A model generated the notes under the pieces. It saw only the letters and a program-made list of their open reading frames with translations. It did not search any database and was not told where the DNA came from. This document shows positions 25,261 through 39,700 of a stretch of DNA of 64,000 nucleotides, piece by piece. The translations under genes were made by a program, and so were the position numbers. Within the stretch, counting starts at the first letter, position 1; every line of letters starts with the position of its first letter. Source of the stretch: Prinia subflava (lineage: Eukaryota > Chordata > Aves > Passeriformes > Cisticolidae); contig NC_086256.1 in NCBI RefSeq assembly GCF_021018805.1, forward strand, positions 14,905,032 to 14,969,031. Direction: 5' to 3'.

Positions 25261-28200
25261 TGGTTTGGTGCATTAAATACAAAGTACAGGGAATCCTGTC
25301 TCTCTGCATCCAAGGCCCACTTCAGTTCCCATAAGTGCCAAAGGCAAAATCCTTGTTACCTTCAACAGGAAAAGTCTGGCCCCAGAACATCTAGAATGTG
25401 AGACACCTGGCATTAAACTGAACTCCTGACTGTACTTGATTTTAATTCTGTTCTCATCTGTGTTAATTATTATTATATTAATTCATCTGTTTGGGAGAAA
25501 TTAAGCACACATTTGCCCCATGTGTCAAAGAGCTTGACCTGCCAAAAGGCACTTACTTGCTCAGTGATAAACAGACCATCAACACAATGATATAAATGTT
25601 GAATTTTAGCCAGTTTCCTGTTCTGCACCAAATGGAAGTAAATCCACTGACTTAATATTTAATAACCTAAATGTAATTTCTTTTTTCTGCCTCGCATTGC
25701 ACAGTAAAGAATTGGATGGCTAGCAGTTTTGCAGATTCCCAACCCCTAATTATTTTAAGCTATTCATCCTGGTATCTGTCCATTGATGCTCAGCCAAATT
25801 GCCAGCAGGGGAGAGATCTGTCCAATCCAGGAGCTAAATGAGTCACTGAGAGTCAATCTGTTTTTTTCCCTTGCTGCTGGGATTTCCTTGGGTCCTGGCC
25901 TCTCTGCTCCAATCACACAGACACAGCTCCAGGCGTGGGTCCTCTCTGGCTTCAGCTGCCTCCTGTCTCCCGTGTCTGCTCTGCTCATCACAGCTGTTGA
26001 TGGGCTCTCTCCGGCTGCCCACAGCAGACCAATGCTTCCACCACACTGCTCTTACAGCTCTTCTCGGAAGGAAAATGAAGACATCTTGGCCTTGTTGAAT
26101 TTGCTGATGAAGTAATACATCAGGTATCTAGACGGAAAGCAAACCACATGAATAAAATGTGTCATCTGGGTTAGATACTAATTTATTTGCCTTAAGTTCT
26201 GGGAACAATATCTGCAGTCTTTCCAGAGAATTTGGTTAAGTTCCATAGAAACTGAATACTAACGTGATTTCTGTAGCATGGAAGACAAATCGGAAACAGA
26301 GAAAAAATAGACTCATCAGAAATATTAGCTGCTCACTATTAAAATATCTGACAATGCCACAAATACAATTTATAAACAGGAACATTTAGAGCCTAACTTT
26401 TCACTAGAAAGCAAATTCCCTGCTTTGTCCCTTTTAGGGACAGGATTCAATTACACAAAAATATGCAGCAGACTTAAGGACTGCATGTAAGATTAAGATA
26501 ACTGGTATTTCATGGTAAATGATTAAATTAGCTGACACAGTTTTATCCTGAACTTTGCCATTAAAACTGACATTTTTGTGCCACGCACATTGTAGGCTGC
26601 TGGTAATCTAAACTGCCTTTCTTCTTTCAAAGACTTTAAATAGCTGAAGAACTCTTGTTCTTTACTCTATTTGCAAATGTCTGGAAAATATATCTACAAC
26701 ATAACAAGATGAACTATGCACAGGATTTTTTTTTCCTCATCTATCATACAAATACCTTGAGAAAACAGCAAGGAGGTTCCAAATGCCCAGATTAAGCTTT
26801 GCAACATGCACTTTAATCAAGTAATTTATGTGACTCTACAGAGATGAGAACATGCTGTCCTCCTCATGGTGAGTGAAAATAAAGAAATGACAGAAGTCTC
26901 TTACTAAGAATTTAATTATTCCTAGTATATAATTTTAAACCACTCTGTTTATTCCTCTTCCTTTCAGGCTTGCTTTTTTATGATGGCTGGAATTATGGGA
27001 ATAATTTTGATATAAACCAGACATAGAACTGTATGGATGGAACGTTGTCAGAGCTGGTTGTAGTCACTGCCCTTCAGTTGAGTTAGCTGGGAAGAAGGAA
27101 CTCAGCTCCTCAGTGAAGATATTTCAGTCTTCAGGCAAAGTGCAGGCACTGTCACTGCACACAGCAAAGAACAGGCCAGTCTGACCAGAGACATGAACGA
27201 TGAGAGAAGCACAGTCCCTGAATATTGCACTGAGACACCACCAGACTGGGGGGGAAGAAAAGCCACAGAGGCACTGCAGAAATGAAGAGAGGTGCCAGGA
27301 CATGCAGCCAGTGCACCCCTATGAGAGGCCAAGGTGAGCATAAGGAGTGGGCTCTGGCTGAAAGAGGTCCCACGGGCAATTGGATGAACTTAAGTTTATT
27401 TTTATAGCTGTTTGTCTTGTCCAGTGGTCAGAAAAACAGATCTTTGTCCTTTCATTGTAGATACATACAGCTACATAAAAGCAGTTTGTGACTTTCACAA
27501 CACTTTCTCCCCAGAATTAGTGCAACCTAGAATACCTCAAATTTTTAGCCGGCCATGAGGTTCAAAAGAAGTAGCTCTAACAATACAAAAGCACAGGGAC
27601 TAAAATACTAGTCCAGAACAGCAGTCCAGCACATCCAGTCTTTCAGAAACAGGATCCTTACACACTTGTGAATATGATGCAAGAGGAATGACAGTTATTA
27701 TTATAGACTACCTAAATGGGACACTTAATTCCCCACCCACAGGCTCCAAAAGTTGAAGATTTATGATGAAGTCATGCATGCATCATATTTTACTTCTTTC
27801 TGTGCACTGGCACAAAGATAAAAGAAGTCTCCAAACACTAACAATAGAATTTGGAGAGGTAAAGACCTGTCTCTTTACATGAACTCTGTACTGGTAACCA
27901 AGGTCTCTGCTGGAAAAGGTAGTGGAAGCTCAACAGACACCAAAAACCTTTTTATTCCAGAAGAGAATATGGCCCTTTATTCTTAGTGCAGACTTAGCAG
28001 AGGTGTGTGTATAACAGGAATGCTATGTAATTTTGTTGTGGCAAAAATTTTGGATACCTTGTTATCCATGAACAGTTGAACAAGACTTTGGATTTTTTAT
28101 GTCTTGGATCAGTTCTAATAATGAAGAAGAAGAAGAAACACAGCTTCTTACACAGCACCTTTCCCAGCAGTTAAAAACTGCACTTTATACAGCAACCACA

Positions 28201-31200
28201 CAATCACACCATTATCATCCCTGAAAACCACACCTTTCATCCCTGAAAATCATGTGGTCCTGAAGTCAAAGAAAGGCCCACAAAGACAGTTTCACTGTTT
28301 GAGAGCTCATGCAAATGTTGAACATGAATGGAACTCCTGATTATCAAAAAATCAAACCTGTATGATGATCTCACAAACTATGTTATTCAATTAAAACTTC
28401 TCATCTCTCCTATGTTTCTTTTTTTTCTTTTGTCTTTTAAAGGATACAGCTACCTTTACTTTCTTTTTGTATGTTTTAAACTTTGAAAACCTTTCAGAGC
28501 AGAGGTTACATGAATTATCTAGCTTTCTTATTCCAAAGTGTTTCACTGATCATTCATTATTAACTGAGTAAAATTAAGGTAGCTATGATAAATTTTGGTC
28601 TATCTCGAAGTATTAGAAAGGATATGAAAACATCTTGTTCGCAGTGCTAACTTTTAGATGACATATGACAGTACAGGCCCAGTTTTTTCACTGTCACATA
28701 CTATGAGGCTCGTAACAACCCAATCATTTGTTATTACTTTTTTTCCCCAATTGCTAGGCACTAATAGTTTCAGCCTGCTCTGCCACTTAGCAGATATAAC
28801 CATGAAAGGACTGGATGTGGGTAACAGGAAGCCTATCAATATCAGAGATTAGGATTCTAAAAATTGTCTAGTTATTTCTCTAATTAATGTGTGTTCTTGA
28901 AACAGTTCTACATACATCTATGCCTGATGTGAATGCTCTGGAGAGGAAATAAGAAGTCTGTGGCTACTCTTATATCTGGGTATCATGTCCTTCAAAATAT
29001 TTCAGTAACTGGTGCTCTTTTATTCAATATACTGCAATATAATGTACACAAAATTTGAAATACTCCTTTTCAATGGCTGAACACAGGAATGAAACACGAC
29101 AGAGAGAGAAGCCATGTTAACCCAGAAAAAAAAAAAGGAACCAGCCCATTTTAGTGAGTCAAGATCCTGGATACAATTTGCTGCTTGTCACTTGACTATC
29201 TAGACAGATGGACTAGGCTGAAGTCAGTGGGGCGACTTGTGATGTACTCCACAACTGAACATATTTGGAAAAAGCTGTTATACTAATTTACTCATTTACA
29301 TCTTAAAATGCTTGCAGTTTCTCTGCAGCTACAACTCAGCTTGGGTTCTCCTCAGCCAGAGAGGGCCAGGCCTATATGTAAGAGAACCAGACAGGGACAG
29401 AAGTTGTGCAAAGCTGGCCATGGACTTAATAAGAGCTTGATTCTGTACCAATGAAATCAACAGGAGTTTGGCTCTTGTTTGCAATGGGAGGTGGATCAGC
29501 GTTGTATGCCAGCTGTTCCCTGCTGGGTAGGGATAATCCCTTTGAAACAAAATATTTAACTTGTTCTCACTCTGTTGTTGTAAGAATGCTTCCCATGAAA
29601 AAGCTTTCATGAGAATTAAAAGGTGTGTCCCATTTTTATTTCCAAATACCGCCCCCGGTATATAGTTGCTGATACAAAAGAAAAAACCAACCCAAACCTC
29701 TCACCTGCTATTAAACCACATGAGTTTACAAAAAATGCCACAGAAATGAGTTCTGGGATGGAACGGAGTCACCTGTGTGTTCTACTGGCCATGACAGCAC
29801 TTGCACTTTCCTCAGCCAAGAGATGCAGCAAGGAAACATGTTAATTCAAACTGCAATTGAAGGGGGATCCCATGGGCAGAAGTAAAATAATTGAGCTCCC
29901 TGCAGGCAAATAGAAGATGATAAAAAATCCAAACTTCCAACAGTCATGAAGGGAGTCATGAATAACAGTGAGGGAAAAGTATTAGAGAGATGGGAGCTAA
30001 GGAAGGACAGTTTTAACAATAAAATCTTGTACAGGTGTCCTCCAGTCCAGATCTGAGTACAGCATTTAGTCCCAGTTGCTGTTTCTGTGTTTTGTTTTCC
30101 TGTTTTACAGTGAGAATGAGGTTCTAAAACATGGCTGATGCTCAGGTTTCTCTACAGATCAGCAGCAACAGTGGCTTCTTCTGGTCCCTGCATGTGTTGG
30201 TCAAGTTCAAAAAGAATGTGAAAGTTGGGCCATTTACACCAGCTCTCAGTTTGGTTCACTCCCTCTCACTCCTCTGGCTGAGGTCTATTTGGCCAACAAA
30301 CCTGGAACATAAAGTCTGCTAGATTTATAAAGCAATTATTTAATTTAAAAAGTCTCTTTCGTTGTATTCTAATGGGATTTCCACAAAATACAGAGTCCTC
30401 CACAATATCCAGGGAACTTTTGTTTACATCATAAACTATGACACTTTTGGCAGAGCTCTAGAAGACCTAAAGAGAGGAAACTTCCAGAGACAGAGCTGTT
30501 TGGCCTGGCAACCGGGAACGGAGCCTACGGTAGAGTTACATCCTCCAGAAGCAGGAAACGTATGGAATCATTTGAGCTTAAGAGACTGTGACACTTTTAT
30601 AGAATGAAAGGAGGAACTGAGAGATACAGTGACAGAGCTGGGAGCAGCAGCTGGCTGGCTGTTCCACAAAGCATTCCCCTCATAGATTTTTATGACTCTC
30701 CTAGCCCTAATATTAAACACTTGACCTTTTTGTCAAATACTATTCTATATTATTAGGTTGGATGATTACTTACTAAATATACCATCTATAGTAAATAGGA
30801 AATTGTGTAGTCTGATACTTTTAGTCTTAGACCTTTCAGGTATTGGTCCTTTGGCATTTAACATTAGAACACTGAGTGCTCTTATATTACCTTAAGTCCC
30901 TTGGTAAGCAAGAAGTGAGCAGCATTTTCACAGAGCAGAGGGGTTTCTGAGGCAGCATTACTAGAGTGGAGAATGCTATAAACGCTGTGAAGTCAGGGGT
31001 AACTAGGAGCCAGCTGATGATGAACAATACACCTTAATCCACAGCCTAGGAATGAGTGCATTTACTTTTTAAAATTCTGTAAACCAAAACTTTGCAAATG
31101 ACTCTGCCCTGTGCCTCCCGCCCTGGTGAACTATTCATCCCCTCCCCTCTCACATACAAAATGGTACTAATGTTAGGAGCAGAATTAATCATTTGCTTTT

Positions 31201-34200
31201 TTACCTCTCCCTCCCAGCACTTCATAACCTGTTTTGGGAAACCCTGCTGTAAACCACTCCCTCCCATAAATCCCTCCTCAAATATTTGGATTTAAAGGTA
31301 TGTGGTTACAGACAGTATGACCCTGAATTTGTGAATATTTATAATAGTTTTGGAAGACAAAAAAAGATCAAAAGTCTTCCTGGAACTTAATAACAAAACT
31401 TAATGGTTTTAATAGGATTGGATCAAAATGCTAGTGCAGAAACATCTATCACCCTTAGAGGACAAGCTGAATGAAGAAGAAAAAGAGACTTATTAGTAAA
31501 CACTGTGGAGCTTATTTAGAAGAGCACCCCATGGAGTCCATGTAACATATTTATAGTGTACAACTTCAGCCTGGACATAGATTTATGGTTTGGGTAAGTG
31601 ATTCCTCATTACCAGCAAATGACAGAGCTGCTTTATTTTTCAGCAGACCGGGTCTGGTTCTGATCTCAGTCCTGAAATGTAAGGCTGGTACAGCTCCAGT
31701 AATTTCTGAAGAATCATTGCTGCCTGATACCAAGGTTTCAGTTGGTCTACTGGATTTAATAAGCCAGCTGCTCTAAATCCTAGGATAGACTTCCTCTCTG
31801 TAAAAACAGGATGGTACTTGTTAGCCAAGCAAAACCCAAGGACGCACCCATTTATGTGAGCAGAGGATGAGCAGACCAATCTGCAGGATTTGGCCTCAGA
31901 TTTGCAGAGCTGTAATTATATTTTCTTTGATTACACACAAGTGTGATGGAGGCAGCCTATGTGCAAACCAGATAACATGACCTTTCTGCAGTTTAACTTC
32001 TTGCTATTAAAACAGGCGTGTTTGAGAACTACAAGACCTACAAAAAATTAGGAAAAACCAGCCCTTCTAAAATCACAGTATCTGAAAGATTAGTGAACAG
32101 TCAATCCTAGTCAGAGGCACCACCATGTTCCTATAACTGCTGTCCACTTTGGTCTTTAATAACAATAGCAAGATATTACTGAAGCTGAAGACACTCCACT
32201 GCAGTAAAACATGGTTATTTAGCAAACAAATACATTCAAAATAAACTGCTGGAAGCCTGCTGTGCTCCCACATCTGCCAAACTGAGTTTCTCCTATCTTC
32301 TCTCTTTGCAGATGCCCTCTGTGTTTCTTACGTCACCTCTTGGCACACACCAGTGCAGTGACACGTGACAATGGGAGGCTGAGGGCAGTTCCTGGCCCAG
32401 AATGGGAATGAGCTGGGACTCCTCCACAGTCCTGAGCAACACCAACCTGCAACAGTGGAGCTTCAGCAACTGAGAATTTGCTCCCCAGGCATCACACAGA
32501 TATTTGCTGATCCCAGAAAGCCACAGAGCAAGAAAGCGTGGTTGCAGGCCCTGCAACCCCATCTGTTAGATGTTTCAGTACAGAAGTTTGTGTTCAAGGC
32601 CTTAAGCATTCAGTCCTTGATTAAAAGATATACCTCTACAGCACAGGACAACGCTGAGAGAGCTTTTCTGGCCTAATCACAAGAATCAGCACATACCTGT
32701 TTATCTCAGTGTATTTCTCCCAGTTGCTACATGCAACTCATTGAACCCACCTGCCTGAGCTACCTTTATACTTCAAAGAGGTTTACATCTGCCCTAGCTG
32801 GAGAGCTAAACTTCAGAAATCTACAGGCAAAGTGATGACTAGTTCAAATGCCCTTTTATATATGGATCTTGTCGTTAAGTATGGTCAGTCCTTGGCCATG
32901 TTCAGCTCCCCCATCAGTAGGTGCAGAACTGGGCATGGAGCAGGAAAACAGTAACAAAGAAAAGATGAAGTAGAAGAGTTGTGTCACATATAAGATATTA
33001 AATAGGGTTTTTTTTCTGCCACTCCTACCCTTTTGTCTATGCTACTGACACAAAGGAGATAAAAAAAGTGTTTATTAAACATGGCAGGTTTATTTGCACC
33101 ATTTAAGAATTTGGCTCAAGAAGTAAAATCACTGTTTACACCACAGCTGGCCTTGGTTCATTGGTTTTGTTACACTACCTAATCTCTCTGCTAAAGAAAA
33201 GGCATTCTAATTCTATGTAATTGCAGTATTGCCTTGACTCTTGAAGTCCATGGAGCTCTTCCAGGACTACCATGAGTGCAGAGCAGAGCAGGAATATAAA
33301 ATCCCCTTACAATGTTGGTGCTTAAAACAGAGAGCTATATTTGCTGAAGGCTCCTGTAATTCTCTGAACTGTTAAAAAAATAGAGTGATATATGCATAAA
33401 CCACTTTCAAACACATGATAACATTTGCCACCCTATCCACTTATACCCTAAATCAGCAATTTGCTAGTCTGTGTAGCTTATCAGAGGACTTCAGTAGTAA
33501 CATTTTACTGCACAAATTCCATTAGCTGTACCCATGAAAAGCCACTTCTAAAATGGTGTTACAGTGATGAGTTTTTCCCAAATAGTTCAAGTGAAATAAC
33601 GGAAATTAAACACAAAAGTCCAGAGCAGGAAGTTGGTAGCAAAGCTGCAAAGAGCATGGCAAGAGACCTGGTACCAAGTTTAGCAGGCCAGACCACGACA
33701 ACTCCCTCAGCTCAAACCCATTCAAATTACTTAGCTGTCAATCACAAAGTAGGACAGAAAATTCTTGTCAGCAGCTAGTGGACGTTAGCCAGTTATCTGT
33801 AACAAATTATGTGATTCATTCTCAGAACTGAAATTAGGAAACAACTAGATTTCACTGAATCTGTTCGTCGTCCTGTGTACACCATGCCTACTGTCCCTCC
33901 TTCTATCTGAAGGATTGTGTTTCTCAGTGAACCTAACAACATCTGATGGCTTCCTTGATGCAAAATCTCTCTCTTGAGAGTGATAAATAAACTATTTTAT
34001 ATTATTGAGAGTGGATTAAATGACTCCACATAATGGGAAATCAAAATTCAGATTCCATCTCTAGAAGACCATTTCCCAGTTACACCATTTTGTTCTCATC
34101 CTGCATGGTTTTCAAGCACAATTTACCAATTGTTATGTTATAACCTCCCATAGTCAATCAGACTTGTGGATGTTTGCCCTCTTCTGTATTACTCAAGGAC

Positions 34201-36189
34201 ATTAAACGTTTTACTTGGTATGGATCAAACACACACAGATATCTGATATAAATCATTAGGACCTTTGGCCAAAACATATGTTTTAGCTGTGGGCTTGTTT
34301 TGCTATGGCTCACCATTTTTTTTCCATTAGCAGAAAGGATAACACAGGCTACATTTGGTGAGAAGTAGTTTTCTTATAAATCGGGCCAAAACACAGTGGC
34401 TCGGCTTCTTCATCTAGGATCTTCAGGTCTGCACTGCAACCAGACATGTCCCAGGCACCATCTGCCCGTCTGTGCAAATGTCAGCACAGTTACACCACTG
34501 CAGCCAGGACGTCTTGAGAAAACAGTCAGTCATGCTGAGAAAGTCTAATATCCTCAGCCACAAAGTTCTAACAACAGTTATAATGGTTCCATAGCTCAAA
34601 AAATGAGAACATGCATACATAAGGACAAAAATTTGACACATGGGAAGTGGAAGGTGTTATAAATACAGTTGCTGGCATTAACACAATGTGTTATATTCTA
34701 AAAAGCAAAGCATAGCAAATACGTCCTTTTAAAACACAAAAGCAAAAGCTTTGCCTTTACCCACTGATGTTTCTAAGCTATTTATGCTCAGTCCAGCTCC
34801 TGTCAGCTTATCACAAGCTGCATGTTTTCATTGCAATCTACTGCACAGCATCACTCCAGCTCAGCTGGCATCTCTTAGAAGGAAACAAGATGGATTTCAC
34901 TCCTTTGCTTCACATCTACCCCACATCAATTCCTATACGTAGAACTCCCTTTCTCCCTGTAGCAGTGGGATGGTGGTGGGCCAGCTTCAACACCTCACTC
35001 ATCCATCTCCTTCTCTGCTCAGGCACCTGTCAGCTTCCGTGTTTTTGGTGCAAAATGCACCATTTTTCAGGCCTGAACATTTCACTGGAATGGTTTATGT
35101 CTTGTTCACTAAATATCACAGCAGGGAAGGGAGAAAAGTCAGATGGCCTTAATAATAAGGCTTTATTTTGAAAAGTCTTCGAGTGGAGCATCTGGGGCCT
35201 CCAGAACACACTCCCTGTGGTTATGTTGAAATGGTTAAGGAAGATGTGCTAACTAGATTCTGCAATATTTATTTTATTTCTGCTATTATAGCTGAGGCAT
35301 GTGACAGGCATATACTGTCATTTCAGTACAGTTTTGTCATCACTGATGACAGAGAACGTGACACATGAATAATACACTGATATGCTTTTTAAATAAGAAG
35401 CAAAGACCTTTCAAGACTGGATACCATAGAAAGTAGCAAATCTGCATACCAACCAAAGATGGATACCAGTGATACACTCCAAACAAAATGGCTGGGCATT
35501 TAAGCTAATCTTGTTTGGCACAGGGCAGGTTGGAACTCCAGATGGATGTAAGCCTGAGGGGAAAGACACATCTGCCTACAGAGTAACTGCTAATACTGAT
35601 GTGAGGTTTTGTATCATCTTCCCCCACTTTATCAGTGGGATCTAACTTCCCTTTTTCACACAAGGGTCACATCACTTCACCTGTTACTTTTACTGGTTGA
35701 TTAAACCAACTAAGCAATTACCTGTCCGTCCTGTGGTCTATTAAGGCAGGTCTCATTGCAAGACCTCTGCAGACAATCAGCTGTGCTGAATGTTCCAATT
35801 TTATAGCTCTTGAGACTCAAATTCCTAAACTAAAAAAAAGTTTATCTTCCCACTTAATAGTCAGATTGTAGGTTTGGATTGGTGACCTTAGCAATTTTAC
35901 AGCAAAGGTAGGAAATTTCTCTCATGGTAGGTTACATGACTTCATCAGACTCACATACATAGATATACATACTGTAATACATTATTTTAACTTAATATTG
36001 CTAATTCTTCCTGTGCTTTGCCACTGCATCTGAATCAGACCAAAGTCCAGACATGATGTCTGCTTCCTGTTGCTGTTTCACGTTGCTTTTATGGCAAAAT
36101 GGCTGATAGGAGAGAAGAAAGTCTTTGAAGTGTTCTGACAATTTCTGTCAAGAAGATCCCAAAAACATGGATAAATGTTTTTTTCTATC
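25261..36189. other. noncoding, no gene recognised
   Basis: About 11 kb with almost no recognisable repeats, which is itself notable. Stretch 26200-26720 is AT-rich and conserved-looking. A short (GAA)n lies at 28122-28138 and an A run near 29126-29138. Frames up to 110 codons (25783-26115) have no domain. A weak MIR-like string at 30090-30125 was not strong enough to call. Confidence 0.45.
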
Positions 36190-36720
36190 CCAGAACTTGC
36201 AGCTTAAAATACCAGCGGGTTCACTGCTGTTACTTTTCTTATTCAAAACCCATATGAAACCACTTGAGGATATTGTGAAATGGCATAGGCTACAATGTCA
36301 TCAATATCCTGATGACACCAAGCTCTATGTCTCCTTTTCATTGAAGCCATATGTTACAGCTTCCTTGTGTCTGGCAGAGATAAGACATGGATGAAAGCCA
36401 GTTGGCTGAAGTTTTCTCTAGATAAGATGAAGGTAGTATATGGGTTTGGCAAGGGAAAAGTGTTTTGAGTTGACAAAAAATCTGCTTCCAAAGTTGAGGG
36501 AGATTCCCATTGTCAAAATGCACAAGGGACTCACTGCCTCATCCTGAGGTCCCAGTGCCAAAAGTGACCTGAATCTATGTGTTTCTTGCTAGATTTTACT
36601 CACAATGTGCTTACTGGCTCTCAGTTGACCACTCCGTGTTGGCCAGGCTCACAAGGTCAATAAAGCTCTGTTATGCCCTTGTCATTACTGTCAGATACTG
36701 TCTAGCCTATTCATAAAGAT
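36190..36720 (+). mobile_element. L2-clade LINE reverse-transcriptase relic
   Basis: Translated in the plus direction, the frame reads IPAGSLLL then THMKPLEDIVKW, then QCHQYPDDTKLYVSFS at about 36235-36345. These correspond to the L2-clade blocks VPQGSLLSPLLFNIYMKPLG and CHQYADDTQLYLSFS. A frameshift follows, and MKASWLKFSLDKMKVVYG at about 36389-36442 matches (W)MKxNWLKLNPDKTEVLxVG. Further on, YALVITVRYCLAYS at about 36671-36714 matches the HALVxSRLDYCNALY block. The catalytic box is YPDD instead of YADD, and frameshifts and stops are present, so it is inactive. CR1 has a different spelling here (FADDTKL without the MKPLG block), which is why I assign L2. L2 is an ancient, long-dead family in birds. 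Confidence 0.8.
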
Positions 36721-39700
36721 GTCCAGTGACGAAGACTCTGCCTTCCTGATTTTCTTCAAGACAAGGGATCAAGGACAAACTCTGATTTGGGCAAAGTAGC
36801 TCTGTAGGCAGAGTACTGCACCTCTTGGTAAGGCTCACCACTGTGTCCAACAAAAACAGGCAACTGGGAGAGTCAGAAACTTTCTAGCAAATAAGTAAAA
36901 CGAAGACGATATTGAATTAAGCTTATAGAAGAACAAGGAGGATGACCAAGCAAGAGCCATGCTGGTCATTTTTTAATTACTATATCTGCTAAAGAGATAG
37001 GCAATATTTATGTAAATTACATAGACTCCATGTAGCACAAAGAAGTTACTGTTCTTCCTCCTGCTCTCTTAATGAAATTTATGATTCTGCTATTTATTAA
37101 ATCCTTCTCTCACATGTGGAAATAAAAAAAAATAATAATCTTCAAGACACCCCCAGAAGAGCACAAGAGGCAGCCAGCTGATGCAAACAGCATGTCAGGG
37201 TTTTATGCAAGAACTAGGAGTACTAAAAAGGGGAAGCAGATACTTCAGAAAAATTCCTGATAGTGTTGGTGTTCAGGTAGGCTGTCCAGGGAGAGAACCA
37301 CAATGTGTTCTCAAACCATTTTTGTGGTTTTTTGGTGACTGTAGCACCACTCATGAAGCAGTTATCCAGCTCTGTCTCGTGAATAGTTAAGATTTCATGG
37401 CTTTCTGACTAGATTTTAAGGGGAATGTTGTGGGGCCCTCATGTTTCATGCCCTGGAATTACAAACTGCACAGTGACCATCTTAGTACCTAACATATAAA
37501 TTAATTTAGTATAAATAACAGCCCTGAAGAACTGCAAGCTTTGTTATCTGCACATCAGAGACGTTTTCAGTGTTTTAAGAAAAAAGCATGTAAATCTGAA
37601 GACCCTGAGGTTTCCACAGAAACCTCTGGTTAAAAAGAAATGACAACAGACTCACACTCGAGGGGAAAGGACAGTATGGCTAAGTGAAAAGAACAGCTGG
37701 GGTACATGTAATGTTACAGTTATTTTTCTGTGCTTCCTCTAGGATGAACCAAAGACCTTGTTTTGCTGGAGTGCCCTAAAGTCCCATTACACATGTCAGG
37801 AAAGAACCTTAATGTTTTTATTGGGACCCATATCAGCACATATAACATGGCCTTTGAAGATGAAAAGATTTTTTTTTCTCTGCTTCCATTTGTTACCTCT
37901 TGGTTGACATGTTCCTATATGGACACTCAGTCCCCACATATCTGTTCCCTAATCAGGGACATCAACAGCATCCTCAGAGGGAAGAGTCTGGAACATCTAT
38001 GAAAGTCAGAAGTGTGAGGAATACATCTCAGATGATGCAGATGCAGTCACTGCTGTATGATCAGATAAGCAACATTGCAAGTTCATTTTTGTATGCTAAA
38101 TAAAATAAAAATGTCAATATTTACACATAACCTTCAAGGCTCTTACATTTGCAGCTCTTTAGTATTCAGTGCAGACCGCATTTTCTTTAGTCCGTTACCA
38201 ACAGCTTGGAAATTTAGTTAGAGGATGCAACCCAAATGTTCCTCCAAATGTTGTTTCCAAATGGTCATCTTGAAAAATGCTGTTTAAAAAGATGAAACCT
38301 TTATGTGAAGATATAAGAGCCCATGCACAGAGCAATATAAACAGCAAGGAAATCATCTGAAGATTAAAACCACTAATGATAAAGATATTACTGTTAGGCA
38401 TAGTTTAATTTGTTGGTAACTAAATCACCAGAGGCTTTTTACAACCTTCTTGGAACCTGACTATTGTGTAGTGCACATTCAACCTCTAAGTGTACAGTGA
38501 CACAAACAAATAAAAGCAATCATAACAGTTGAAATGTAGTTAGGGACACAATTGAGAACATCTGTATTGTAAGCAGAAATAAATTAGAAATACTGAAGTG
38601 TTTTGTAGCTGTGAAACTGAGGGATAAAAAAATAACCTACAGCACCTGGATTAAGCAGTTGTAAATAATGTATAAAGGAAAAATCTCATTACCCCCTGTG
38701 TAAACTCCCCCCCAATGAAATATATTTTATGAATGTTGCATCACAGTAATAAATGCAGCATTTGTTTTCCCCATAAACTTTCCATTTCATGACTATAAGA
38801 TAGTTTGGATTTGGAAATAATGGCCAGTGAATGTACTGTTTGCAGGATTAGTTTCCTCCAACAAGCAGCTTTGAACTGACCTTCAGTTTTTTTGGGCTAA
38901 AGAGCAGGGACTTACACAGGCTTAGCAGAACTCATCTTTGTGCCTACAAAGCTGTGTCTGTGTTCTCCAGTTGCAACAGAACCATACTATACAAACAAAT
39001 CCAAAAGGACCACTAGAGAGTATTTAGACTCTGAGCCTTGAGTGTTGTAATTGCCTGGTATCATGAAAGATTTGATGAGATTGTATTAGGTAATGATTAG
39101 ATACAAATGTGGAAAGTTTTCCCTTTGTAAAAAAAGAGCTCTTATAGTAGAGTGCTGCATGCTGCAGGATACAGAGCTTCTACTTACAGTAAAAAAGAGC
39201 AAGTGCCATACTAAAAATCTGTAATACTTTTGAGTTTCCAGTTTTCCTCTGCAAATATTCACAATTTTGTGTAAAAATGCCAGGACCGATTCCTCGCTTG
39301 TGTCAGCTTTGCACTATCAGCTTCGCTGAAGTACTTAACAGATTTATTCTAGATTTAGGCAGTGTATTACTGTCAAATTGAACCATTAGCTTTCTCTGGA
39401 AGATATCTTTATTCCCCACATATGAAAAGGGGTCAGGTTCCTGATGATCCAGGGCACCAATCACTGATCCCACTGGGGGGTACCTGAATCATCTGTCCCC
39501 CGATACAGCATCAGCCCGGTGAAACAGGTGAGAATGCGCATGACACGCTACAGAGGAAGTCAGCATCTAGAGTCAAACTGAAACCTAACAGATTACAAAT
39601 TAAAAGGATAAGAACTTCCCACTGCCTGAGAGGGATAAAATGTCACAAACATAAAAACATCATAAAGTTAGGCTTGAGTCTGGAGTGCTTTCCCTTTATG

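Noticed and set aside
30090..30125. reverse-strand MIR-like string TGTTTTACAGTGAGAATGAGG
   Set aside because: The match stops after about 20 bases with no head or tail blocks.
36125..36394. 89-codon plus-strand frame read as a gene
   Set aside because: It is the L2 reverse-transcriptase relic; homology continues in another frame after the stop.
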